64,000 nucleotides of DNA from NCBI GenBank assembly GCA_963846715.1, contig CAWJXA010000013.1, positions 524,541 through 588,540 on the forward strand. The letters run 5' to 3'. The position numbers and the translations under genes were made by a program. Positions 27,080 to 35,837 of this stretch are shown one piece after another. The DNA is from Bog-257 sp963846715. GTDB lineage: Bacteria > Acidobacteriota > Terriglobia > Terriglobales > Acidobacteriaceae. Positions within the stretch are counted from its first letter, which is position 1, and the number at the start of each line of letters is the position of its first letter. The notes beneath the pieces are model-generated. The model saw only the letters and a program-made list of their open reading frames with translations. It ran no database searches and was not told the origin of the DNA.

Positions 27080-28647
27080 AAATCACTACCGCCGACGAGA
27101 TGCGCGAGATCGATCGCGCCACCACCGAGCGCTTTGGCGTGCCCTCCCTCACCTTGATGGAGAATGCCGGCTCAGCGGTGGCCCAGTTCATCCTCGATCA
27201 ATATCGCCACGCTAACCGCATCGCGGTAATTTGCGGCAGGGGCAACAACGGCGGCGACGGTTTTGTCGTGGCCCGCAAACTGCACCGCGCTGGACGCGTG
27301 GTTGAGGTTCTGCTGCTGGCCGCTGCCTCCGAGTTGCACGGTGACGCCCTGGCCATGTTCGAGCGCTTGCCCTTGCGCCCGATCATGCTGAGCGATCCGC
27401 AAGAGTTGCAGGCCGAGTCGGCGCGTAGTATCGCCAATTGCGATCTGCTGGTCGACGCCCTACTCGGCACAGGATTTCGTCCGCCGGTGAAAGGCTTCTA
27501 TGCCGATGCGATCGATGCCATGAATCGCAGCGGCAAGCCGGTGGTCGCGGTCGACATTCCTTCCGGCGCCGATTCCGACTCGATGTCGGTGCAAGCGGAC
27601 GAGCACATCGCACGCGCCGACGCTATCGTTACCTTCACCGCCCCGCGCCCAGCGCATGTGTTCGACAATCTGACGCGCGGCCCCATCGTGATCGCGCCCA
27701 TCGGCTCGCCTCCGGAGGCGATCGTTAGCGAGCTCGCGCTGCAACTCACCACCCCGCGCGACTTCGCTGCATTACTCGCGCCTCGTCCTGCTGACAGCAA
27801 CAAAGGCATGTACGGACATGTCCTGATCGTTGGTGGCTCGTTGGGCAAGTCGGGAGCTGCCGCCATGGCGGGCATGGCCGCCTTGCGCGCCGGAGCCGGA
27901 CTCAGCACGGTCGCAACACCCCTGCGGGCGCTGCCTAGCGTCGCCGCGTTTGCTGCCGAGTTGATGACCGAGCCGCTGGCCGCAACCGAAGGCGGCGGCA
28001 TCGCCATGGCCGCCATCGAAAGCGGCAGCTTTCCAAAGCTGCTGGCGCCGATGACCGTGGTAGCCATCGGCCCTGGCATTGGCGGCGATCCTGAAACCGT
28101 GCGCTTCGTTCACGAGGCGGTGCGCCAGACCAAGGTCCCGATGGTCATCGATGCGGATGGCCTGAACGCCTTCGCCGGTCATACCGAGTGGCTCGACGGG
28201 CGCGAGCGTCCCCTGGTGCTGACGCCTCATCCCGGCGAAATGTCGCGGCTGGCGGGCATCTCCATAAAGGCCGTACAGGCTGACCGCCTCAACGTCGCAC
28301 GCAGCTTTGCGCGCGACCATCACCTCGTTCTGGTGCTGAAAGGGAACCGCACCATCATCGCGCTGCCCGACGGTCGCGCCTGGGTCAATCCCACCGGCAA
28401 TCCCGGCATGGCTACCGGAGGCACCGGCGACATCCTGACGGGCATGGCGGCGGGAGTGATCGGGCAGATGCCGCACGACATTTCGCGTGCTGCCATTGCC
28501 GCTGTTTATCTGCACGGACTCGCTGGGGATGTCGCCGCCGAAACCATGGGCGAGCATTCCCTGGTTGCCACCGACCTGCTTGGCGCCCTGCCGGAAGCAT
28601 TTCGCCGCGCCACGCTGTGGGCAAAGGACAGCACGACGCGGATTTAG
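27076..28647 (+). CDS. nnr: bifunctional NAD(P)H-hydrate epimerase/dehydratase
   Basis: The 523 residues consist of an N-terminal YjeF_N epimerase (about 1-215; GRGNNGGDGFVVARKL, VDALLGTGFRPPVKG, VAVDIPSGAD) and a C-terminal ADP-dependent dehydratase of the ribokinase fold (about 235-515; VIDADGLNAFA, LTPHPGEMSRL, NPTGNPGMATGGTGDILTG). The enzyme repairs hydrated NADH/NADPH. The two-domain length is normal. It is translationally coupled to the potassium channel. tsaE follows about 375 bp downstream; nnr-tsaE neighbourhoods are common in bacteria, and here a MITE-like insertion separates them. Confidence 0.95.
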   Translation: MKITTADEMREIDRATTERFGVPSLTLMENAGSAVAQFILDQYRHANRIAVICGRGNNGGDGFVVARKLHRAGRVVEVLLLAAASELHGDALAMFERLPLRPIMLSDPQELQAESARSIANCDLLVDALLGTGFRPPVKGFYADAIDAMNRSGKPVVAVDIPSGADSDSMSVQADEHIARADAIVTFTAPRPAHVFDNLTRGPIVIAPIGSPPEAIVSELALQLTTPRDFAALLAPRPADSNKGMYGHVLIVGGSLGKSGAAAMAGMAALRAGAGLSTVATPLRALPSVAAFAAELMTEPLAATEGGGIAMAAIESGSFPKLLAPMTVVAIGPGIGGDPETVRFVHEAVRQTKVPMVIDADGLNAFAGHTEWLDGRERPLVLTPHPGEMSRLAGISIKAVQADRLNVARSFARDHHLVLVLKGNRTIIALPDGRAWVNPTGNPGMATGGTGDILTGMAAGVIGQMPHDISRAAIAAVYLHGLAGDVAAETMGEHSLVATDLLGALPEAFRRATLWAKDSTTRI

Positions 28648-28683
28648 GCGCGTTGTTGAGCTCTGGTTTCTACCATCACAAGC

Positions 28684-28960
28684 GGGCTTTCAGAGGCTAC
28701 AGAAAAAAAGTCAGAGCATAGCTCGGGAAATCTACTCTTTGGTGGTCGCCCCCGCATTTATGCGGGGGAAGGAGCACTTCAGCGCTTCCGGAAGGCTGAA
28801 CTTTGGTCACGCGCGTTAGCGCCGGAGATGTGGAAACCCAGCGCTAAAGCCCTTTGAAATCGAACGCTTTTCCGCTGGACTAAAGTCCAGATTCCCCCCG
28901 CTGAAGCAGGGGGCTCCGACCAAAAGGTCCACCGGAGTTTTTCGGTAGCCTGTTCAGCCC
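28684..28960. mobile_element. family A MITE-like element, copy 2
   Basis: The end sequences share AGGCTAC(A/C)GAAAAA in inverted orientation (28684-28712 and 28933-28960) and resemble the GAGGCTGCTGAAAAA ends of the element at 17229-17509. The 277-bp interior has no gene. It holds hairpins CCCCCGCAT-TT-ATGCGGGGG (28749-28768), GGACTAAAGTCC and CCCCC-GCTGAAGCA-GGGGG. It occupies most of the nnr-tsaE gap. Confidence 0.65.
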
Positions 28961-29022
28961 GCGAGAGGTTTCACCCATCAACCGCTCGCGACCCGCCTGC
29001 TAAAATTGGCGTTCGTCCCGCG

Positions 29023-29457
29023 ATGAATACCCACGAGCACATCACGCACTCGCCGGAAGAAACTATGGCGCTGGGCCGCAAACTCGCGCCCACGCTGAAA
29101 ACCGCACGCATGGTTATCCTGTGCGGCGATCTCGGCACCGGCAAGACTACGCTGGTGAAAGGCATCGCCGAAGGACTGCATGCGGCTTCTCAGGACGATG
29201 TGACCAGCCCGACATTCACTCTCATCCACGAGTATCGCGGTCCCGAGGTCAACCTCTTTCATGTCGATCTGTACCGCATCGACACCCCGCGCGAACTCGA
29301 CACGCTTGGCCTCGACGAACTCTTTGCCGAGCCCGGCAACCTGGTGCTGCTGGAATGGGGAGAAAAATTTCCCCGCTTCGAGAAAGAGCGCGACGTAGAA
29401 ATCTGCCTCGAGCGCAAAGGCGACCAGGAGAGGAAGATCGTGGTGAAGAGGAAGTAG
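29023..29457 (+). CDS. tsaE: tRNA threonylcarbamoyladenosine biosynthesis ATPase TsaE
   Basis: This 144-residue protein has the Walker A motif GDLGTGKTTLVKGIAEGL (from residue 35) and the family segments TSPTFTLIHEY, FHVDLYRI and LLEWGEKFP. It is the ATPase that works with TsaB and TsaD to attach threonylcarbamoyl to A37 of ANN-decoding tRNAs. Its length is normal. The tsaB and tsaD genes are not in the window. Confidence 0.95.
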   Translation: MNTHEHITHSPEETMALGRKLAPTLKTARMVILCGDLGTGKTTLVKGIAEGLHAASQDDVTSPTFTLIHEYRGPEVNLFHVDLYRIDTPRELDTLGLDELFAEPGNLVLLEWGEKFPRFEKERDVEICLERKGDQERKIVVKRK

Positions 29458-29602
29458 GGCAGGAGCCTAGCTGCCGATTCGCTGAGCGACTATGCCCTCC
29501 GCCTTTTCTCCGGAGGGCGATAGAACCTGCCTATTTCGACATCGCTCCAATCAATGACCTCCGGCATCTCGGACAGATCAATGCCTTCGTCTTTCTCTAC
29601 GA

Positions 29603-30481
29603 CTAGGGCTTAATTGCCTTTGCCATTTGAGTTATTACGCTGGTGGCAACCCCGAACAGACCAAAAGCTTGCTCAAGGTCAACTGTTTCGCTTGGATGGT
29701 TCTGTGGGTTTCGATATTCGCTTCTGATGTGGTCTAAGAATGCTATAATTTTATTGTCCGCCCCTTTATCGTTTAGCGCCTTGATGTACGCTGCCCAGTT
29801 TCGTTGAACCTTGTCAGCGTCAAACGATTGACCGTTGGTGAGGAACTTGTAATACGAACCCATCACCGTCTCTACGGCTCTCCACATATGGAATGCGGAG
29901 GCTGTCGATACTTCGTAAGCAAGACATTTTCCGGCCTGCTGGATGTCCTGCACGGCCTTAGCATCCAATACGGGCCTCAAACTCTCTGGAATATGTAAAT
30001 CAGCGTGCAAAATAAGATCGTCGGTCGAGTAAATACCCTTTGTCGATATGTAGTAGATCGCCAGCCCAGGCATTTCATTCGAGAGCACCGTTTCAAAATC
30101 TTTGGCGGCTTGAATTACTTGTTTCAATTGGTATGAACTGAGCGCCTCGTTGTGGCTTTCGACATCCCAGATACCATTTGGAGCAGTAGGGGACACCCCC
30201 ACTCTGTTAATGGCCTCTATTAAGGCACTTGCGGATCGCTTGATCGACGCAGAAAATAAAGCTCCACCATCAATCTGATTATCAAGCGCACCCTGCGCGT
30301 CCACTAGGGGCCAGAACACATCCTGTACTCTCATCCCCTCAGAGGGGACAAGATCGACTAGGGGATGTACCTTCATGGCGAATTTGTAAATATCGTAGGT
30401 GTTGAGTTTTTTCACGGGGCCAGAATAGTCCTCGAAGTTTTCATAATTCTGAGCACGTCTCTTACAATAGGGGTTTTGCAC
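29603..30481 (-). CDS. HEPN-like protein of unknown function, AT-richer than surroundings
   Basis: This 292-residue soluble protein starts with GTG 30481, supported by AAGGAAGG about 6 nt upstream. The C-terminal third is helical and ends with an R-x4-H motif (Arg257-NPQN-His262), the catalytic signature of HEPN-type ribonucleases. The preceding helix contains AFHMWRAVETVMGSYYKFL, typical of the HEPN fold. The N-terminal two thirds resemble nothing I know. The gene is visibly less GC-rich than its neighbours, lies in a small accessory patch next to MazEF, and is transcribed alone. A toxin, RNase or defence role is an inference from the motif and context. Confidence 0.6.
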   Translation of the reverse strand: MQNPYCKRRAQNYENFEDYSGPVKKLNTYDIYKFAMKVHPLVDLVPSEGMRVQDVFWPLVDAQGALDNQIDGGALFSASIKRSASALIEAINRVGVSPTAPNGIWDVESHNEALSSYQLKQVIQAAKDFETVLSNEMPGLAIYYISTKGIYSTDDLILHADLHIPESLRPVLDAKAVQDIQQAGKCLAYEVSTASAFHMWRAVETVMGSYYKFLTNGQSFDADKVQRNWAAYIKALNDKGADNKIIAFLDHIRSEYRNPQNHPSETVDLEQAFGLFGVATSVITQMAKAIKP

Positions 30482-30592
30482 GATGAACCTTCCTTTCTGG
30501 ATTCATCGGCAATTAATTGGCTTATACTCCTATGGACGAGTCAAGTAAATTATTACCCCTGAAGGGACTCGTTAGTTTTTTTCACCTTAATC

Positions 30593-31051
30593 TTATTCCA
30601 CGCGCGTCCATCCACCGGTGGGCGACTTGGCCCAGCGGACGCCTCGCATGTCGAGCCACGGACCGAACGGCTGGCCCTCCTTCGTATCCGAGCCCAGACG
30701 CAGCACATTGCCGTCCGGGTCTTCGACTTGCATCTCGTAGGCCCAGGGATAGTTCGTCGGCGGATTGCGGATCTTGGCGCCCTTGGCGCTGTACTCTTGG
30801 AAGAGCGCTTCAGCGTCTTCGACGCCAATCCATATCCAAGTGCCAGGATGTCCCTGGTCGCCTTCGCACAACATGATGCCGCCGCGGCCACGCGAGACCG
30901 ACGCCATGATGCCAGGCTCTTGCCAGCCAACCTTGAACCCAAGTATGCCAACGTAGTAATCGAGGCTCGCTTTCAGGTTCTCGACCGGAAAGATGGGGTT
31001 GACGCATTCAAACAAGTTAGCAACTGGTATCTGCTCTTTGGTTCCAGACAT
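30593..31051 (-). CDS. VOC family (glyoxalase/bleomycin resistance-like) protein
   Basis: This 152-residue single VOC domain is made of two beta-alpha-beta-beta-beta modules: PIFPVENLKASLDYYVGILGFKVGW, then a second half ending YEMQVEDPDGNVLRLGSD, the family's typical C-terminal signature with a metal-binding Glu. There are no secretion signals. It may be a glyoxalase-like isomerase or a binding/resistance protein; the substrate cannot be told. It lies just downstream of mazF with 16 nt between, on the same strand. Confidence 0.88.
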   Translation of the reverse strand: MSGTKEQIPVANLFECVNPIFPVENLKASLDYYVGILGFKVGWQEPGIMASVSRGRGGIMLCEGDQGHPGTWIWIGVEDAEALFQEYSAKGAKIRNPPTNYPWAYEMQVEDPDGNVLRLGSDTKEGQPFGPWLDMRGVRWAKSPTGGWTRVE

Positions 31052-31067
31052 GACTCATCCCACCTTG

Positions 31068-31406
31068 TCACCGTCGGGTAAACATTTCGACTAGCGTAGA
31101 AGAAACTGCTTCCGCCGCGCTGGGCGAGATCTTGCCCAACTTCTTCACCAATCGCTGCCGGTCGACGGCGCGCAGTTGATCCACCGCTACCTGTCCCCGT
31201 TTGCCTTGGAAATTTACTGTCACTCGGGTCGGATAGGGCCTTTCGGTCGTCGTCATGGGAGCCACGATTATTGTCCCAAGATGCCGGTTCATCTCATCGG
31301 GAGAGACGATCAAGCAGGGTCTCGTCTTGCGTATCTCGGCGCCGCGCGTCGGGTCAAGCAGTGCCAGCCACACTTCGTCGAGGCGCGGGCCTATCACCAC
31401 TTCCAT
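31068..31406 (-). CDS. mazF: MazF/PemK-type endoribonuclease toxin
   Basis: This 112-residue protein has the MazF fold motifs: LDEVWLALLDPTRGAEIRKTRPCLIVSPDEMN (conserved Arg in the first loop), TIIVAPMTTTERPYPTRVTV (conserved Thr/Ser strand) and GQVAVDQLRAVDRQRL. It overlaps the antitoxin gene by 13 nt, so translation is coupled. It would cleave mRNA at short sequences unless bound by the antitoxin. All typical segments are present, so it is probably functional. Confidence 0.92.
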   Translation of the reverse strand: MEVVIGPRLDEVWLALLDPTRGAEIRKTRPCLIVSPDEMNRHLGTIIVAPMTTTERPYPTRVTVNFQGKRGQVAVDQLRAVDRQRLVKKLGKISPSAAEAVSSTLVEMFTRR

Positions 31407-31642
31407 TCCCTGCGATCGAACTCATTCAGACCGGTATCAAGTAGCAGATCGTCATCTTCGAACGAGCCGGCGGCGCGGAAGGATTCTTCCCATCCCTGTC
31501 GCGGTGCCCGCCTGGAGCAAACGATCAGCCGGTCTTTCTCGACGGACAGGTTGACGGTCTCCCCGAAACCGCACTGCTCAAGGATTGGCTTGGGGATTCT
31601 AATTCCACGCGAATTGCCGATCCTGACAATCTCAGCCTTCAT
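31394..31642 (-). CDS. mazE: MazE/AbrB-type antitoxin
   Basis: This 82-residue protein has an N-terminal swapped-hairpin AbrB DNA-binding domain (EIVRIGNSRGIRIPKPILEQCG) and an acidic C-terminal tail (GSFEDDDLLLDTGLNEFD) that should wrap the toxin. It precedes and overlaps mazF. A palindrome 36 nt upstream of the ATG is a likely autoregulatory operator. Confidence 0.92.
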   Translation of the reverse strand: MKAEIVRIGNSRGIRIPKPILEQCGFGETVNLSVEKDRLIVCSRRAPRQGWEESFRAAGSFEDDDLLLDTGLNEFDRREWKW

Positions 31643-31677
31643 TTATGTTTGGGTCCTCGGTGAAACCGCGTTAGTAA

Positions 31678-31688
31678 TTACATTGTAA
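31678..31688. promoter_or_regulatory. palindrome upstream of mazEF
   Basis: TTACA-T-TGTAA is a perfect 11-bp palindrome (one central base) lying 36 nt before the mazE start, overlapping GTAATTAC. Its position fits MazE autoregulation; the function is inferred. Confidence 0.45.
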
Positions 31689-31763
31689 CCACATAGTAGG
31701 GAGCTTGCAACCGTGCCAGAGCACCGATTCCAACAACTATCCACTATCCACTAACCCCTGCCT

Positions 31764-32534
31764 TCAGAACCCCATGATGTTATATCCGCAATCGACGTAA
31801 ATCGTCTCGCCCGTGATCCCGCTGGCGCCATCACTGGCCAGGAAAACGGCGGTCGTGGCGACTTCTTTCACATCCACATTGCGTTGCAACGGAGCACGCT
31901 CGGCTTGAGCGCCGAGCATATCCCCGAAGCCGGAGATACCACGCGCGGCCAGGGTCTTGATGGGCCCCGCGGAGATGGCATTTACACGGATCTTGTTCTT
32001 GCCCAAATCGTAGGCCAGGTAGCGAACACTCGCCTCCAGCGCAGCTTTGGCGACGCCCATCACGTTGTACCTCGGCACCACTTTCTCCGCGCCGTAATAG
32101 GTCATGGTCATGATGCTGCCGCCCGCCGTCATCAGCGGCCGGGCCGCACGTGCCAGTGCCACCAGCGAGTAGACGCTGATGTCGAGGGCCACTCGGAAAC
32201 CTTCGCGACTGGTCGCAGTGAACTCGCCCTTCAGGTCTTCGGCCGGTGCGAAAGCCACGCTGTGTACCAGCGCATCGAGCTTGCCATAGTGCTCCTTCAA
32301 TTGCTCGAACAGTTGCGCGATCTCCTCGTCTCGGCTGACATCACATTGGAAGGCTTGCGCGTTAGGTAGCGCTGCGATCAAGTCATTGGCTTCCTGCTTA
32401 AGGCGCTCATTCTGATAGGTGATAGCAAGTTGCGCGCCCGCCTGTTGCATTTGCTGCGCGATGGCCCACGCAATGCTGCGCTTGTTAGCCACCCCAAACA
32501 CCACCACCGTACGGCCCTCAAGACTGTTCGACAT
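31764..32534 (-). CDS. fabI: enoyl-[acyl-carrier-protein] reductase (NADH)
   Basis: The ATG at 32534 gives 256 residues, with GGAGG upstream; an in-frame GTG at 32552 would place that GGAGG inside the gene. The FabI hallmarks are the divergent Rossmann motif VVFGVANKRSIAWAIA, HSVAFAP, and the catalytic Tyr156-x6-Lys163 (YNVMGVAK). A Tyr pair in MTYYGAEKV is also typical. NAISAGPIKTLAA and the C-terminal YVDCGYNIMGF complete the fold. It performs the last reduction of fatty-acid elongation. It stands alone, with about 210 bp to proC. Confidence 0.96.
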   Translation of the reverse strand: MSNSLEGRTVVVFGVANKRSIAWAIAQQMQQAGAQLAITYQNERLKQEANDLIAALPNAQAFQCDVSRDEEIAQLFEQLKEHYGKLDALVHSVAFAPAEDLKGEFTATSREGFRVALDISVYSLVALARAARPLMTAGGSIMTMTYYGAEKVVPRYNVMGVAKAALEASVRYLAYDLGKNKIRVNAISAGPIKTLAARGISGFGDMLGAQAERAPLQRNVDVKEVATTAVFLASDGASGITGETIYVDCGYNIMGF

Positions 32535-32688
32535 TCGTTCTTGTTCCTCCACGCTAAGTTACGCCAAACGGTTGAGGATATCAGGCAAGCTGGGGGATGT
32601 CTCGCGTTGAGGCGAGCCAGCCTGCGACGCGAAAACCAGTCTGCCGTCGGCTGAAAGGCGACTCGGGATTATCAGAAGCGACTAATAC

Positions 32689-32713
32689 GCGGACCTGAAG
32701 GTCCGCACTACCC
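32689..32713. repeat. REP-like hairpin (CTTCAG family)
   Basis: GCGGACC-TGAA-GGTCCGC (32689-32706) followed by ACTACCC is the reverse complement of the GGGTAGTGCGGnnCTTCAGnnCCGC repeat also seen at 17286, 48610 and 50301, with half-copies at 48860 and 50551. It lies in the fabI-proC gap. Confidence 0.7.
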
Positions 32714-32744
32714 GAACCTCGCTTTTCCGGACGAGGTCGCGAAC

Positions 32745-33569
32745 TCAGCTGAATAGCAATTCCTTGGCGCGCTGCGACGCTTTGACGACGGCCTTGATGA
32801 GCGTTACCCGCAGTCCACCCTCTTCCAGCTCCAGGATGCCATCCACCGTGCAACCGGCAGGAGTTGCCACCGCATCCTTCAGCAATGCAGGATGGTCGCC
32901 GGTCTCCAGCATCATCTTCGCGGACCCCATCACCGTCTGGCCCGCCAGTTTCATGGCAATGTCACGCGGAAGGCCCATCTTGACGCCACCCTCAGCCAGC
33001 GATTCCAGGATCATGAAGATATAGGCTGGTCCGCTGGCCGACAGACCGGTGACAGCGTCCATATGCTTTTCGTCAACTCGCACGGTCTCTCCCACCGTCT
33101 CGAAAAGGGTACGTACGGTCTCTAGATCGGCGGGCTTCACCGCTTTGCCGCAGCAGAAGGCGGTCATGCCGGCGCCCACCATCGACGGAGTATTGGGCAT
33201 GGCGCGAATCACCGCCATGCCGGCGGGAATGCGCTGCTCGATGTAGGAAGTCGGGACCGAAGCCGCAATGGAGATCACAAGTTGCTCAGGCCGCAGGTCG
33301 TGCTCAATCTCCTGCACCACATCGCCCAAGGTTTGCGGCTTGACGCAAAGCAGGATGACGCCCGCATTGCGGATGGCGGCACGGTTGTCGGTCGTGACCT
33401 CGATGCCGTATTTGGAGGAAAGTGCAGCTGCCCGTTCGGAGTGATTCACGGTGGCAGAAATGTTCTCCGGCCGCAGCACCTTCTGACGGCAGAATGCCTG
33501 CATAAGGATGCTACCCATTTTGCCGAGGCCAAGAATAGCGACTCGTTGATCTTGAGCGGTTTCCGACAT
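32745..33569 (-). CDS. proC: pyrroline-5-carboxylate reductase
   Basis: This 274-residue protein has the N-terminal NADP-binding motif AILGLGKMGSILMQAF, then VILLCVKPQTLGDVV and VIRAMPNTPSMVGAGMTAF. The conserved dimerisation/catalytic segment is DAVTGLSASGPAYIFMILESLAEGGVKMGLPRDIAMKLA, and the end is TPAGCTVDGILELEEGG. It makes proline from pyrroline-5-carboxylate. Its length and motifs are normal. Confidence 0.96.
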   Translation of the reverse strand: MSETAQDQRVAILGLGKMGSILMQAFCRQKVLRPENISATVNHSERAAALSSKYGIEVTTDNRAAIRNAGVILLCVKPQTLGDVVQEIEHDLRPEQLVISIAASVPTSYIEQRIPAGMAVIRAMPNTPSMVGAGMTAFCCGKAVKPADLETVRTLFETVGETVRVDEKHMDAVTGLSASGPAYIFMILESLAEGGVKMGLPRDIAMKLAGQTVMGSAKMMLETGDHPALLKDAVATPAGCTVDGILELEEGGLRVTLIKAVVKASQRAKELLFS

Positions 33570-33919
33570 GCTTACACGTCCTGCCAGTTGAAATTCCGGT
33601 GTTGCCGGTGTGTGCTCGATTGTACTTGGGCACCTGCCGGGTCGGCATGGCTCAGCGAAACTCAGGCTTTGGACGGTTTATCCCCGGCCTCCTCGCAGCA
33701 CTCTTTTTTCCTCGCCCGCGCTTGAAATTCCGCTTCACATCGCCTTGGCGTTGGGAATATACTCGCTCTCGCTCCACGCTCCCAAGGGTCAGGCTCGCCC
33801 GGGGAACCGGCTAGAAGTCGCGGATTGCGAATTCACTGGCGTCGCAGAGCCTAGGGACCATTCCGTCGGACACCCCCGGAGGTTTTCCTCGCCGGGGTAT
33901 GACCTTACATGGAGGCACT
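33570..33919. other. 350-bp non-coding stretch with hairpin before the CBS gene
   Basis: No gene is seen. Near the end, ACCCC (from 33872) and CCGGGGT (to 33899) can form a hairpin around the sequence AGGTTTTCCTCG, ending about 20 nt before the CBS gene start. It could be the promoter leader of that gene or a weak terminator; there is no T tract. Confidence 0.4.
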
Positions 33920-34351
33920 ATGGCGACCATCAGGGAGCTGTTAAGCAATCGCACGATTCACTATGTCCAGCCTGACCAGACGGTTTCCGAGGCCGCTCAT
34001 TATATGGTGCAATGCAACGTGGGCGCGGTCCCAGTGCTCGACGAGACGCAATTGGTCGGCATCTTCTCCGAGCGCGACCTCATGCGCCGTGTGGTCACGG
34101 AAGGGCGCGATCCTCAGTCGACCTACATTGCCGAGGTCATGAGCACCGACCTGCGCACTGTTACTCCCAGCACCGGTTCAGAAGAGGCCATGTGCCTCAT
34201 GCAGACCTATGGCATCCGGCATCTGCCGGTATGTGATGGCCCTATGCTGGTCGGCTTTCTCTCGTTGCGCGATTTACTGCGCTGCCATCTCGACGAAAAG
34301 TCCATCGAGGCCGACTCCATGCGGGCCTATATTCAGACGTCCTCAAGCTAG
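33920..34351 (+). CDS. tandem CBS domain protein
   Basis: The ATG at 33920 follows GGAGG by 4 nt and gives 143 residues; an earlier in-frame start at 33899 has no such site. Two CBS motifs are visible: TIHYVQPDQTVSEAAHYMVQCNVGAVPVLDETQLVGIFSERDLMRRV, and VMSTDLRTVTPSTGSEEAMCLMQTYGIRHLPVCDGPMLVGFLSLRDLLR. Such stand-alone pairs bind adenine nucleotides and regulate partners. No partner domain or neighbouring target is obvious. It precedes glcDEF on the same strand, 46 nt from the probable glcD start. Confidence 0.9.
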   Translation: MATIRELLSNRTIHYVQPDQTVSEAAHYMVQCNVGAVPVLDETQLVGIFSERDLMRRVVTEGRDPQSTYIAEVMSTDLRTVTPSTGSEEAMCLMQTYGIRHLPVCDGPMLVGFLSLRDLLRCHLDEKSIEADSMRAYIQTSSS

Positions 34352-34397
34352 TCTCCTGGGGAGTACAAGCTGGAGCCACGGTGCTACACTTGCCCCT

Positions 34398-35837
34398 GTG
34401 AACCTGCCCGGCCTTGTCGATCAGCTCCGCCAGGTTGCCGGACGCGATGCCGTCCTTGATCGTCCCGAAGACTTGATGCTGTACGAGTACGATGCCGGCA
34501 TTCGCAAAAGCACGCCCGGAGCTGTAGTTTTCCCGCAAAACGCTGAACAAGTTTCCCAGATTATGCGGCTGGCCACAGCCGAGAATGTTCCCGTCGTCGC
34601 GCGCGGTGCAGGCACCGGTCTCAGTGGAGGTTCGATTCCCCAAGAGGGCGGCATCGTCGTCGCTTTCTCGCGCATGAACCGCGTCCTCGAGGTTGACGTT
34701 GAAAATCAACGTGCTGTGGTACAGCCCGGAGTGGTTAACCTCCAGCTCTCGGAGCATGTGTCACATCTCGGGCTGTACTTCGCGCCCGATCCTTCCAGCC
34801 AGAAGGCTTGCACCATCGGTGGCAATGTCGCAGAAAATTCGGGCGGCCCGCACACCTTGATGCACGGTGTCACCGTAAACCACGTTACTGGGGTTGAAGT
34901 GGTGCTGCCCAGCGGCGAAATCGTCCACTTCGGCGGCAAAGCTGCAGAGTCCTATGGCTACGACATGACCGGGTTCATGGTTGGGTCGGAAGGGACGGTC
35001 GGCGTCGTCACCGCGATTACGGTCAAGCTGCTTCGTAAGCCGGAAAAGATCGCCACCTTGCTCGGGGTATTCGAATCCGTAGATGACGCGGCGCTTACTG
35101 TCTCTGCCATCACCGCTGCGGGTATTACTCCCGCTGCACTGGAGATGCTGGACGGGTGGACCTTACGCACCGTGGAAGCGTTCTGCCACGCCGGCTATCC
35201 GCTCGACGCGGGCGCGGTGCTGCTGATCGAATTGGAAGGACTACGCGAAGTTGTGGAGGAGCAGGCGGTGGCGGTGCGGGAGGTCTGCCTGGCACAGAGA
35301 GCGCGTGAAGTGCGACGCGCCAAGGACGACGACGAACGCGCCCTGTTATGGAAGGGACGCAAGATGGCTTTTGCCGCACTCGGTCGCGTCAGCCCGTCCT
35401 ACTATACCCAGGACGGTGTCGTGCCCCGCAGCCAGATACCCGCCGTTATGCGCCACATCGCTGGTGTTGCCCAGAAGTACGACTTGATTATCGGCAACAT
35501 TTTCCACGCCGGGGACGGCAACCTCCATCCGCTAATCCTCTTCGACATGCGGAACGCCGAACAGTTCGAGCGCGTCTTGAAGGCGAGTTGGGACATACTG
35601 GAATTTTGCATTCAATGCGGAGGCTCCATCACCGGGGAACACGGGGTCGGCATGGAGAAGCGCGACCTGATGTCGCGGCTGTTCACCGACGAAGATCTCG
35701 ACGTAATGATCAGCCTGCGCAACGCCTTCAATGGCGGCGGCATATTGAACCCGCAGAAAATCTTTCCTACACCGCGCATGTGCCGCGAGATCACCGGTCC
35801 ATCGCAGAACCCCGTGCTGGTGCAGGAGGGGATGTGA
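34398..35837 (+). CDS. glcD: glycolate oxidase FAD subunit
   Basis: The GTG at 34398 gives 479 residues, matching family length; the open frame further upstream overlaps the CBS gene and has no homologous content. FAD_binding_4 motifs include VPVVARGAGTGLSGGSIP and the glycine-rich GNVAENSGGPHTLMHGVTVNHV, then GSEGTVGVVTAITVKLL. The FAD-oxidase C domain includes FHAGDGNLHPLILFD and GGSITGEHGVGMEKRDLM. It oxidises glycolate or another 2-hydroxy acid to the 2-oxo acid. It overlaps glcE by four bases and forms an operon with glcE and glcF. Confidence 0.94.
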   Translation: MNLPGLVDQLRQVAGRDAVLDRPEDLMLYEYDAGIRKSTPGAVVFPQNAEQVSQIMRLATAENVPVVARGAGTGLSGGSIPQEGGIVVAFSRMNRVLEVDVENQRAVVQPGVVNLQLSEHVSHLGLYFAPDPSSQKACTIGGNVAENSGGPHTLMHGVTVNHVTGVEVVLPSGEIVHFGGKAAESYGYDMTGFMVGSEGTVGVVTAITVKLLRKPEKIATLLGVFESVDDAALTVSAITAAGITPAALEMLDGWTLRTVEAFCHAGYPLDAGAVLLIELEGLREVVEEQAVAVREVCLAQRAREVRRAKDDDERALLWKGRKMAFAALGRVSPSYYTQDGVVPRSQIPAVMRHIAGVAQKYDLIIGNIFHAGDGNLHPLILFDMRNAEQFERVLKASWDILEFCIQCGGSITGEHGVGMEKRDLMSRLFTDEDLDVMISLRNAFNGGGILNPQKIFPTPRMCREITGPSQNPVLVQEGM

